Shown in pieces: positions 16,158 through 22,194 of a stretch of DNA of 22,194 nt (positions are counted from its first letter, which is position 1; every line of letters begins with the position of its first letter). The stretch comes from Deltaproteobacteria bacterium (lineage in GTDB: Bacteria; Desulfobacterota; DSM-4660; Desulfatiglandales; B25-G16). Below the pieces are notes generated by a model. That model searched no databases. It was not told the DNA's origin and saw only the letters and a list, made by a program, of their open reading frames with translations. A program made the translations under genes and the position numbers. Location of the stretch: NCBI GenBank assembly GCA_020348625.1, contig CP070752.1, positions 2,791,360 through 2,813,553 on the forward strand, given 5' to 3'.

Positions 16158-16472
16158 ATGTTGAATCGAAACTGTGTGCGAGAGGACAAGGCCAGGGGAT
16201 TCAGTGCTGCTCCGGTGAAGATCGATTTTGAGCGTCACGATCCTCCGCTGACATCCGATGAGGCTCATTTTGAGGCATCCCGCTGCCTTGGAGCGATGAG
16301 CTGCGAAGCGTGCGATGTATGCCGCTTCCTGTGTCCTGATCTTGCCGTCACCCGCGATGATAGTACCGGACAAATTAACGTTGACCTCGACTATTGTAAG
16401 GGATGCGGTATTTGTGCGGCGGTGTGTCCAAAAGGGGCCATAATTATGGTGCTGGAGGAACAGTGGCTGTGA
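16158..16472 (+). CDS. Small ferredoxin-like protein, two 4Fe-4S motifs, last gene of the second kor operon
   Basis: 104 residues. The first motif region is CLGAMSCEACDVCRFLCP (C43, C49, C52, C55, C59) and the second is CKGCGICAAVCP (C80, C83, C86, C90), followed by a short tail. The second half looks like a KorD/PorD delta subunit. The first half, with an EASRCL lead-in, resembles the C-terminal Fe-S tail found fused to many GltD-like oxidoreductases, so this may be the detached tail of its neighbour 4 bp upstream (inference from remembered motif patterns). It likely acts as the delta subunit or as the bridge between KOR and the GltD-like protein. No korD of the ordinary 69-residue type is present in this operon. 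ATG at 16158; the Shine-Dalgarno is weak (TTTAGGAC). Confidence 0.85.
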   Translation: MLNRNCVREDKARGFSAAPVKIDFERHDPPLTSDEAHFEASRCLGAMSCEACDVCRFLCPDLAVTRDDSTGQINVDLDYCKGCGICAAVCPKGAIIMVLEEQWL

Positions 16473-16585
16473 TCAGCTGAGATTGCTGGTTCAGTTGAGG
16501 GTATCGATTGAAAGTTCTCGATCGAAGTGGTTGAGCTGTCAAGCTGGCCAAAGCCTTGAGATACTCCGCGGCGACACATCTTCCT

Positions 16586-17131
16586 TCACCGGGAAGCGAG
16601 ATCAGGGTCTACGAGAGCACCGGGAATCTGTGTAGTGTGGTATCGATGAATAATGTACTCATCTGCTTCAAAGGCAAAATCGGGAAATGGTCCAGCAAGA
16701 GGGAACCATTCTAACGCTACCAGATCGTCCCCAGGTCGCAGTGTTCCGCCAACCTTTTCTGCCAGAAGTACAATGACGAGGGTATGAAGTTCAGGTGAGA
16801 AGAAATTAGAAACAACGCTTAGAATTGAAATGACATTTACGGTGAGACCGGTTTCTTCCTCTATTTCTCTGTGAGCTGCGGAGAGAAAGTCTTCTTCGAA
16901 CTCAATGAACCCACCTGGAAGGCTCCATTTCCCGCCTCTAAAGATATCAGGCGCCCTTTTGCCCAACAAGAGCATCTCATCTTTGATAATTAAGGCCACA
17001 ACTCCGGGAGAGGGATTCCTGTAAATAGGGGAGCCGCAACTAGAACACCTGAACCTGGAGAATGCTCCGGAGAGAACTTGGTGACAGGGTGAACCGCAAT
17101 GAGGGCAATATCTTCGCCGATCAACCCGCAT
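16586..17131 (-). CDS. Nudix hydrolase with N-terminal zinc ribbon
   Basis: Nudix-fold pyrophosphohydrolase, likely on a nucleotide diphosphate derivative such as NADH or ADP-ribose. The Nudix box is complete: G-x5-E-x7-REUxEExGU matches GFIEFEEDFLSAAHREIEEE followed by TGL. A zinc-ribbon motif (CPHC...CSSC) precedes it, as in NudC-like proteins. ATG 17131 (MRVDRRRYCPHCG) is chosen because AAAGGGA (17136-17142) precedes it closely; ATG 17173 would add 14 residues without a ribosome site, and a much longer version reaching 17347 would overlap the divergent DUF177 gene. Length is about 181 residues. It is the only minus-strand gene between two plus-strand operons and shows no link to either. 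Specific substrate cannot be told. Confidence 0.82.
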   Translation of the reverse strand: MRVDRRRYCPHCGSPCHQVLSGAFSRFRCSSCGSPIYRNPSPGVVALIIKDEMLLLGKRAPDIFRGGKWSLPGGFIEFEEDFLSAAHREIEEETGLTVNVISILSVVSNFFSPELHTLVIVLLAEKVGGTLRPGDDLVALEWFPLAGPFPDFAFEADEYIIHRYHTTQIPGALVDPDLASR

Positions 17132-17235
17132 ATGTTCCCTTTGATAGGTCTCAAATACCTGTTTGGCTTTCATGTCTGCAGTGATTCTACTACTTTGATC
17201 CCACCAATTCAAGGAGATGGGGAAAACAAATTCCC

Positions 17236-17262
17236 TTGACAAAAGAAGGGCCTGGATATAAA
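17236..17262 (+). promoter_or_regulatory. Candidate sigma-70 promoter for the DUF177-rpmF-plsX-fab operon
   Basis: Perfect -35 TTGACA (17236-17241) and TATAAA (17257-17262) 15 bp apart, one to two bases shorter than ideal. The start of transcription would be about 17270, roughly 55 nt before the GTG of the DUF177 gene. It lies in the gap divergent to the Nudix gene. Confidence 0.45.
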
Positions 17263-17324
17263 AGCAGATTCTACTATTCAGCGGCAAGCGCAAAAGTGAG
17301 CAATTTCGATAAGAGCCCGCTTCT

Positions 17325-17831
17325 GTGAAAATCGATTTGACAAACATCCCTTCAGAGGGTAAACAATTTAATTTTAAATTTGCTCAAGATTGGTGGAAAA
17401 CGGATCTTGAGGATGAACGAATTCTGGGGCTTGGTGCCCCTCTTTCTGCGCGGATCAAGATTCAACCTGTAGGAAAGAGGATCTGTATTGAGGGTTCAAT
17501 ATCAACCAGCCTACTCCTGCAGTGTGACAGGTGCCTTGAGCCGTATTCGTGGGATCTATCGAACGATTTCAGGATATTCTTATCCCTATCTCCGCTTACG
17601 GGCGGGATAGATGTTGAGTTGTCTGAAGACGATCTTAACCTCGATTTCATTCACGACAACTTTTTGGAACCCGAAAAGGTAATACAAGAGCAAATAATCC
17701 TCAGTTTGCCAATGAAAACGCTTTGTTCTGTTGATTGCAAAGGGCTCTGTGCAATCTGTGGAAGCAACTTGAATGTGACGATCTGTTCTTGTTCCAAGAA
17801 ATATGACACAAAGTCGTACCAAAACATGTGA
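17325..17831 (+). CDS. YceD/DUF177 family protein
   Basis: 168-residue DUF177 (YceD) protein, a family almost always found just ahead of rpmF, as here. Two cysteine pairs are visible: LQCDRCLEPY (C67, C70) and a second group C134, C138, C142, C145 in LCSVDCKGLCAICGSNLN, the family hallmark. In plants and E. coli the family has been linked to 23S rRNA or ribosome biogenesis (established knowledge, limited). GTG at 17325 gives the usual N terminus; the ribosome site is weak. It ends 12 bp before rpmF and shares the candidate promoter at 17236-17262. Confidence 0.9.
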   Translation: MKIDLTNIPSEGKQFNFKFAQDWWKTDLEDERILGLGAPLSARIKIQPVGKRICIEGSISTSLLLQCDRCLEPYSWDLSNDFRIFLSLSPLTGGIDVELSEDDLNLDFIHDNFLEPEKVIQEQIILSLPMKTLCSVDCKGLCAICGSNLNVTICSCSKKYDTKSYQNM

Positions 17832-17843
17832 CAAAAAGCCGTT

Positions 17844-18026
17844 ATGCCTGTACCTAAGAAAAAGAAGTCCAAATCAAGAAGAGATATGAGGAGGTCGCAT
17901 CATCACGTGAAGGTGCCGAATTTCTCCCTTTGCCCTCAATGTCATGAGCCTGTTCTTCCCCATCATGTTTGCATGAATTGCGGTACCTACAAGGGCAAAA
18001 CAGTGATCAAAAAAGAAGAGGCTTAG
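17844..18026 (+). CDS. rpmF: Ribosomal protein bL32
   Basis: 60 residues, usual length. It begins [20 protein letters not shown], the L32 N terminus (Met-Ala/Pro-Val-Pro-Lys rich). Four cysteines, CPQC and CMNC, show this is the zinc-binding (C+) form, so zinc-independent paralogues may exist elsewhere. Basic, no other domain. Separated from plsX by 3 bp and from the DUF177 gene by 12 bp, the standard bacterial context. Confidence 0.97.
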   Translation: MPVPKKKKSKSRRDMRRSHHHVKVPNFSLCPQCHEPVLPHHVCMNCGTYKGKTVIKKEEA

Positions 18027-18029
18027 CTA

Positions 18030-19019
18030 TTGAACATTGCAGTAGATGCAATGGGAGGAGACTATGCCCCTGAAGCCGCCATTCAGGGTGCCCTATGGGC
18101 ACACTCTGAACTGGGGGTGGAGATCACCTTGGTTGGAGACCGCGGCCTTATCGCGAAACAGATTGACAAGGCCTCGAGCACTGACAATGGCATCCAAATC
18201 CACCACTGTTCTCAGGTGGTGGGTATGGATGAATCACCGCTCAAGATCCTGAGGCAGAAGAAGGATGCGTCTATCTCAGTGGCCTTTCAGCTTATGAAAA
18301 GCGAAAAGGTTCAGGCTGTTGTCAGTGCAGGTAATAGTGGAGCCACGGTTGGGGCTGCAGTTCTTGCTCTCGGAAGGATAGGTGGAGTTGAGAGACCTGC
18401 TTTGGCTGCCATGTTTCCAGGAGCAAGGGGAGCGGTTGTCTTAATTGATGTTGGAGCAAACGTTGATACGAAACCCAAGCAGTTCCTTGAGTTTGCGATT
18501 ATGGGGAATATCTTCGCCGAATCTCTTCTGGGTATCGACAATGCGAAGATTGGGCTATTAAATATCGGTGAAGAGGGAAGCAAGGGCAGTGAAAGGGTTA
18601 AGATAGCTCACGATATGCTCACAAATGCCTCACTCAATTTTGTCGGCAACGTTGAGGGAAGGCACATCTTTTCTGGGGACGTAAACGTAATAGTAACTGA
18701 CGGGTTCGTCGGTAATGTGGCTCTTAAGCTAAGCGAAGGGATGGCAGAGGCTATACGCCTAATGCTTCAGCGAGAAACATCCCGGAGTCTTGCGTCGAGG
18801 ATCGGTTTCTGGCTCAGCAGGAGAGCCCTAAAAAGAGTTGGCAGGAATCTCGACTATGCTGAGTATGGTGGAGCACTCCTTTTGGGTATTAGGGGTGTCG
18901 GTGTGATCTGCCACGGCAGTTCGTCTCCCAAGGCAATAAAAAACGCCGTTAGGACGGCTCGAAACTTCGTAAACAACGGGGTTCAGGAACGGTTGGAAAA
19001 GGGACTAGCTGCGCTTTAG
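18030..19019 (+). CDS. plsX: Phosphate acyltransferase PlsX
   Basis: 329 residues, normal length. PlsX makes acyl-phosphate from acyl-ACP for phospholipid synthesis at the membrane surface. N-terminal IAVDAMGGDYAP, SAGNSGATVGAAVLALGRI and VVLIDVGANVD are conserved family segments. The start is TTG at 18030, supported by AGAGG (18017-18021) 8 nt upstream and by the conserved N terminus; no earlier in-frame ATG fits. It ends 51 bp before the chosen fabG start, with no fabH or fabD gene in between. Confidence 0.96.
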   Translation: MNIAVDAMGGDYAPEAAIQGALWAHSELGVEITLVGDRGLIAKQIDKASSTDNGIQIHHCSQVVGMDESPLKILRQKKDASISVAFQLMKSEKVQAVVSAGNSGATVGAAVLALGRIGGVERPALAAMFPGARGAVVLIDVGANVDTKPKQFLEFAIMGNIFAESLLGIDNAKIGLLNIGEEGSKGSERVKIAHDMLTNASLNFVGNVEGRHIFSGDVNVIVTDGFVGNVALKLSEGMAEAIRLMLQRETSRSLASRIGFWLSRRALKRVGRNLDYAEYGGALLLGIRGVGVICHGSSSPKAIKNAVRTARNFVNNGVQERLEKGLAAL

Positions 19020-19070
19020 TCAAAAATCTTCTAGCATCAATTGCGGTACTCTAAGAAGATCGAGGGGTGC

Positions 19071-19817
19071 GTGTCTGAATCAAGAAGGGTGGTAGTTGTT
19101 ACCGGAGGCTCAAAAGGGATTGGCCGGGCAGTCTGCCTGAGGTTCGCCCGAGAGGGAGCACGGATCTTGTTTGTCCATTACGACCCTGACGAGGTTAATG
19201 TAAATGAGACATTGGGTCTTCTCAGTGGGATGGGTGTTGAGGCGCACGGAGAGAAGCTTGATGTTTCATCTCTTGAAGCCGTTGAAGCTTTTTTTGCGAG
19301 AGCCGTGAAGCAGTTTGAAAGGGTGGATGTTTTGGTTAACAATGCCGGGATAACGGAGGATGGATTTCTCATGAGAATGTCTGCTTCTCAGTGGGATCGA
19401 GTACTCGCCGTTAATCTTACGGGCGTGTTCAATTGCACGAAGGCCGCAGTCAAATCAATGGTGAAAGAGCGCAAGGGAAAGATCATTAATATCTCATCGG
19501 TGGTTGGCCAGATTGGCAACATTGGTCAGTCCAACTACGCAGCCGCTAAGGCCGGCATACTCGGCTTAACCAAGACCGTTGCAAAGGAGTTGGCATCGAG
19601 GGGTATTGCAGTGAACGCCGTGGCTCCCGGTTTCATAAATACTGAAATGACGGAAAAGCTGCCGGAAAAAGTGAAGGAGAGTTTTTTGGCTCAGATCCCC
19701 ATGGGAAGGATGGGAGAACCTGAGGAGGTGGCGGAAACGGTTTACTGGCTGGCTTCTGACAGCGCAACGTACATCACAGGGCAAGTAATTCATATAAGTG
19801 GTGGTCTTTATATGTAA
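19071..19817 (+). CDS. fabG: 3-oxoacyl-ACP reductase FabG
   Basis: Short-chain dehydrogenase, 248 residues from GTG 19071, the standard FabG length. It reduces 3-oxoacyl-ACP with NADPH in fatty-acid elongation. Cofactor loop TGGSKGIG (residues 11-18), NNAG (90-93) and the catalytic group S143, Y156, K160 (ISSVVG...SNYAAAK) are present with the same 13- and 4-residue spacing as in E. coli. GTG 19071 is preferred over TTG 19041, which would add 10 residues, because GAGGGG lies just upstream; the alternative cannot be excluded. 34 bp before acpP. Confidence 0.95.
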   Translation: MSESRRVVVVTGGSKGIGRAVCLRFAREGARILFVHYDPDEVNVNETLGLLSGMGVEAHGEKLDVSSLEAVEAFFARAVKQFERVDVLVNNAGITEDGFLMRMSASQWDRVLAVNLTGVFNCTKAAVKSMVKERKGKIINISSVVGQIGNIGQSNYAAAKAGILGLTKTVAKELASRGIAVNAVAPGFINTEMTEKLPEKVKESFLAQIPMGRMGEPEEVAETVYWLASDSATYITGQVIHISGGLYM

Positions 19818-19851
19818 CGGTATTCAAAACCTAGTATGGAGGTGACTATTC

Positions 19852-20085
19852 ATGTCGATTGAAGAGAGGATAAAGAAAATAATCTGTGAGCAGCTTGAGG
19901 TTAATGAGAAAGATGTTGTTCCAGAGGCGTCCTTTGTAGATGATCTGGGTGCAGACTCTCTTGATCAGGTCGAATTGATTATGGCCATGGAAGAGGAGTT
20001 TGATATATCCATCTCCGATGAAGAGGCAGAAAAGATCGTTACTGTTCGCGATGCCATAGAATACGTTGAAAAGAATCAGGGGTAA
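19852..20085 (+). CDS. acpP: Acyl carrier protein
   Basis: 77 residues, acidic, with the phosphopantetheine attachment motif GADSLDQVE; the modified serine is S36. Carries acyl chains during fatty-acid synthesis. Consensus ribosome site GGAGGTGA at 19838-19845 before ATG 19852, the strongest in this operon, as expected for a very abundant protein. Sits between fabG and fabF, its usual place. Confidence 0.98.
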   Translation: MSIEERIKKIICEQLEVNEKDVVPEASFVDDLGADSLDQVELIMAMEEEFDISISDEEAEKIVTVRDAIEYVEKNQG

Positions 20086-20118
20086 GCTCCTTTCTCGTTG
20101 AGCCAGGAGAATACTGTA

Positions 20119-21360
20119 ATGACCAGAAGGGTTGTGGTTACCGGTTTAGGTATGGTTACACCTCTTGGTATCGGGGTGGAAGAAAACTGGGAGGCCGTCA
20201 AGAATGGGAGATCGGGTATCGGTCCGATTTCTAAATTCGATGTATCTGACTTTGCCTCTCAGGTTGCTGGAGAGGTAAAGGGTTTCGTATCGGAGGATTT
20301 TCTTAGCGCAAAGGATGCGAAGCATTTGGATATCTTCATACACTATGCTATGGCCTCTGCGCGGATGGCAATGGAGGATTCAAAGCTCGAAATACCGCCA
20401 AAGAACAGTCACCGCGTGGGCTGCATCACGGGTTCTGGTATCGGAGGGCTGAACACCATTGAGTATTATCATAAGGTTTACCTGGAGAAAGGGCCGAGAA
20501 GGATAAGCCCTTTTTTCATACCTGGCATTATTGCCAATATGGCCCCGGGTCGACTGGCTATCGAATTTGGCGCCAAAGGCCCAAACACCTCAATAACAAC
20601 CGCATGTGCAGCGAGTTCTCACGCCATCGGTGAGTCATTTAAGGCAATCCAGCGAGAAGCGGCTGACGCGATGATAAGCGGCGGCACAGAGGCATGCATA
20701 ACGCCTTTGGCTCTCGGAGGATTTACTATGATGAAATCCCTTTCAACCAGAAACCATGAGCCCGAAAAGGCATCACGACCTTTCGATCGTGAAAGGGAGG
20801 GTTTTGTCATTGGAGAGGGTGGTGGCATTATTATTCTGGAAGAACTGACCCATGCCCTTGAAAGGGGAGCAGATATATACGGCGAAATCATAGGCTATGG
20901 CATGTCTTCGGATGCCTATCATTTTACCGCCCCCGACCCCGATGGTATCGGGGCATCCCTGTGTATGAAGGCGGCGCTTCATGATGCAGGTTTGACTCCG
21001 TCTCAGGTTGACTGCATAAATGCTCACGGAACCAGTACACCCCTCAATGATATCTCAGAGACGAAAGGCATCAAATCGGTTTTCGGTGACCATGCGTATA
21101 AGATACCCGTGAGTTCGACTAAGTCGATGACGGGCCATCTCCTAGGCGGAGCTGGAGTAACAGAGGCGATATTCTCTATCTTAACGATAAAGCATGGAAT
21201 TATCCCGCCAACTATCAATTATGACTTTCCGGACCCAGAGTGTGATCTGGACTATGTGCCGAATACGGCGAGAAAGGCACAGGTCAGAACGGTGCTCTCA
21301 AATTCCTTTGGCTTCGGCGGCACCAATAGCTCACTTATGTTCAAACAATATACCCCCTAG
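20119..21360 (+). CDS. fabF: 3-oxoacyl-ACP synthase II FabF
   Basis: Condensing enzyme extending acyl-ACP with malonyl-ACP. ATG 20119 with AGGAG at 20105-20109 gives 413 residues and places the catalytic triad exactly at E. coli numbering: C163 (TTACAASS), H303 (NAHGTSTP) and H340 (STKSMTGHLLGG). An upstream TTG at 20098 would add 7 residues and is less likely. All active-site residues are intact, so this is a true KAS II rather than a chain-length factor. 33 bp downstream of acpP, then a 192-bp gap to rpiB. Confidence 0.96.
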   Translation: MTRRVVVTGLGMVTPLGIGVEENWEAVKNGRSGIGPISKFDVSDFASQVAGEVKGFVSEDFLSAKDAKHLDIFIHYAMASARMAMEDSKLEIPPKNSHRVGCITGSGIGGLNTIEYYHKVYLEKGPRRISPFFIPGIIANMAPGRLAIEFGAKGPNTSITTACAASSHAIGESFKAIQREAADAMISGGTEACITPLALGGFTMMKSLSTRNHEPEKASRPFDREREGFVIGEGGGIIILEELTHALERGADIYGEIIGYGMSSDAYHFTAPDPDGIGASLCMKAALHDAGLTPSQVDCINAHGTSTPLNDISETKGIKSVFGDHAYKIPVSSTKSMTGHLLGGAGVTEAIFSILTIKHGIIPPTINYDFPDPECDLDYVPNTARKAQVRTVLSNSFGFGGTNSSLMFKQYTP

Positions 21361-21533
21361 CCCCAAACTTCTGCCAGAGGCGGAGGGAATCTAGCCCGTT
21401 TGTTAGCGACGAAGTCGAATCCTGCCTTTGTATTGTGCAGGGCGCCCATGATTATTAGAATAATAACGGGGGCTTTGGCCAATAGGCTGGAATTCAGGGT
21501 AGAGAAGAGGTCAGCCCCATTCAAATTCGCCTT

Positions 21534-21548
21534 GAGCCTCTGAGGCTC
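21534..21548 (+). promoter_or_regulatory. Inverted repeat over the rpiB ribosome-binding site
   Basis: GAGCCTC (21534-21540) and GAGGCTC (21542-21548) are perfect complements 1 nt apart, so at least five base pairs can form around a 5-nt loop. The Shine-Dalgarno-like GAGG (21542-21545) sits in the structure, 7 nt before the ATG, so folding could limit translation. The T-poor context argues against a terminator. Confidence 0.35.
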
Positions 21549-21552
21549 CACC

Positions 21553-22008
21553 ATGGACATCATCATCGGATCTGATCACGCAGGATTTGACTTAAAGGAG
21601 AAGGTGAAGGCTTTCCTGTCAGCAAAGCAAGTTTATCGTGTTGCCGATATGGGGACTTACGGCACTGAACCAATTGACTACCCGATTGTTGCTCACAAGG
21701 TGGCCGGAAGGGTTTCCAACGGGGAGTTCAGTAGAGGAATACTGATTTGCGGCTCAGGGATTGGGATGTCAATAGTCGCAAATCGTTATCCTAAAGTAAG
21801 GGCGGCTCTTTGCCACAATCTTTTTACGGTCAAACTTAGCAGGCTTCACAACGACGCCAATATACTTGTGCTTGGTGGAAGGGTTCTCGGTCTCGGGATC
21901 GCATTGGATATGGTAGATCTCTTCTTGCAGACCGAGTTTGAAGGGGGCCGTCATCAGAGGCGACTCAATGAGATTGATCGTACCCGATCCTCCGAAGGAA
22001 GACCTTAA
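21553..22008 (+). CDS. rpiB: Ribose 5-phosphate isomerase B
   Basis: 151 residues. Interconverts ribose 5-phosphate and ribulose 5-phosphate (LacA/RpiB family). GSDHAGF (D8, H9), the catalytic-cysteine loop CGSGIGMSI (C66) and LSRLHND (H99) match the E. coli RpiB positions. The C-terminal EGGRHQRRL segment is also conserved. ATG at 21553 has GAGG 7 nt upstream, inside a small inverted repeat. It overlaps glyA by 1 bp (TAATG). The 192 bp before it contain an ATTATT-ag-AATAAT palindrome (21451-21464) and GGGCGCCC (21440-21447), but no gene. Confidence 0.96.
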   Translation: MDIIIGSDHAGFDLKEKVKAFLSAKQVYRVADMGTYGTEPIDYPIVAHKVAGRVSNGEFSRGILICGSGIGMSIVANRYPKVRAALCHNLFTVKLSRLHNDANILVLGGRVLGLGIALDMVDLFLQTEFEGGRHQRRLNEIDRTRSSEGRP

Positions 22009-22194
22009 TGAGCCTTGCAGTGTTAGATTCTCAGATAGCGAGGGCTATCAAAGCCGAAGCGCAAAGGCAGAGCGATAATTTGGTGCTGATCGCGTCGGAA
22101 AACTATACCAGCAAGGCTGTGATGGAGGCCCAGGCAAGTGTATTGACCAATAAATATGCCGAAGGGTATCCGGGAAAGAGGTACTATGGGGGTT
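22008..22194 (+). CDS. glyA: Serine hydroxymethyltransferase, 3' end cut by window edge
   Basis: The first 62 codons of GlyA, which converts serine and tetrahydrofolate to glycine and methylenetetrahydrofolate using [23 protein letters not shown] and [16 protein letters not shown] are signature N-terminal segments. ATG 22008 overlaps the rpiB stop, with GAAGGA at 21994-21999 as ribosome site. The PLP lysine region lies outside the window. Confidence 0.97.
   Translation, partial: MSLAVLDSQIARAIKAEAQRQSDNLVLIASENYTSKAVMEAQASVLTNKYAEGYPGKRYYGG

Noticed and set aside
17280..17290. 11-mer AGCGGCAAGCG shared with 7859-7869
   Set aside because: A single shared 11-mer without phasing or symmetry; likely chance.
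17132..17347. Extended N terminus of the Nudix protein up to 17347
   Set aside because: It would overlap the divergent DUF177 gene and its promoter, and the added residues are not Nudix-like; the zinc ribbon begins soon after ATG 17131.
1..22194. CRISPR array, tRNA, rRNA, insertion sequence or prophage genes
   Set aside because: No regular spaced repeats, cloverleaf-like sequence, transposase motifs or terminal inverted repeats were seen on reading; a covariance-model and IS search was not possible here.

Overview
The window looks like the chromosome of an anaerobic, ferredoxin-rich bacterium that activates and oxidises organic acids. A Desulfobacterota/Syntrophobacterales-type (former Deltaproteobacteria) organism is the best guess. 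The reasons are two 2-oxoacid:ferredoxin oxidoreductases (KOR), an acyl-CoA dehydrogenase, an acyl-CoA ligase, a GcdA-type carboxyltransferase and a housekeeping block ordered DUF177-rpmF-plsX-fabG-acpP-fabF-rpiB-glyA. The placement is inferred from gene content; no rRNA or other phylogenetic marker was compared. No rRNA, tRNA, insertion sequence, prophage gene or CRISPR array was found.

Layout. (1) 2-1426 (+): an acyl-CoA dehydrogenase cut by the left edge, convergent with (2) a minus-strand block read from 5696 down to 1468: ferredoxin korD, korA, korB, korC, then gltX (glutamyl-tRNA synthetase). (3) A 362-bp divergent spacer leads to a lone fumarate-reductase/aspartate-oxidase-like flavoprotein (6059-7702, +). 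(4) An AMP-forming acyl-CoA ligase (7929-9614, +) follows, preceded by three CTGTTAA half-sites spaced exactly 22 bp apart. (5) A GcdA-like carboxyltransferase (11587-9854, -) is convergent with the ligase. (6) After a 0.7-kb AT-rich spacer comes a five-gene operon (about 12.3-16.5 kb, +): a second KOR (korA, korB, korC), a GltD-like FAD/NAD(P) oxidoreductase with its own Fe-S motifs, and a small two-cluster ferredoxin. (7) A minus-strand Nudix hydrolase, then (8) the plus-strand lipid and housekeeping operon to the right edge, where glyA is cut.

How the genes fit together. The ligase would activate an acid, the acyl-CoA dehydrogenase would oxidise the acyl-CoA, and the GcdA-like subunit would move a carboxyl group between an acyl-CoA (glutaconyl-CoA in the known family) and biotin. 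The KOR complexes would interconvert 2-oxoacids and acyl-CoAs with ferredoxin. The second KOR is packaged with a putative ferredoxin/NAD(P) electron-transfer pair, which is the most system-like part of the window. Its KorA reading frame also lacks a conventional start in the expected place. Substrates of both KORs and of the ligase cannot be set from sequence alone.
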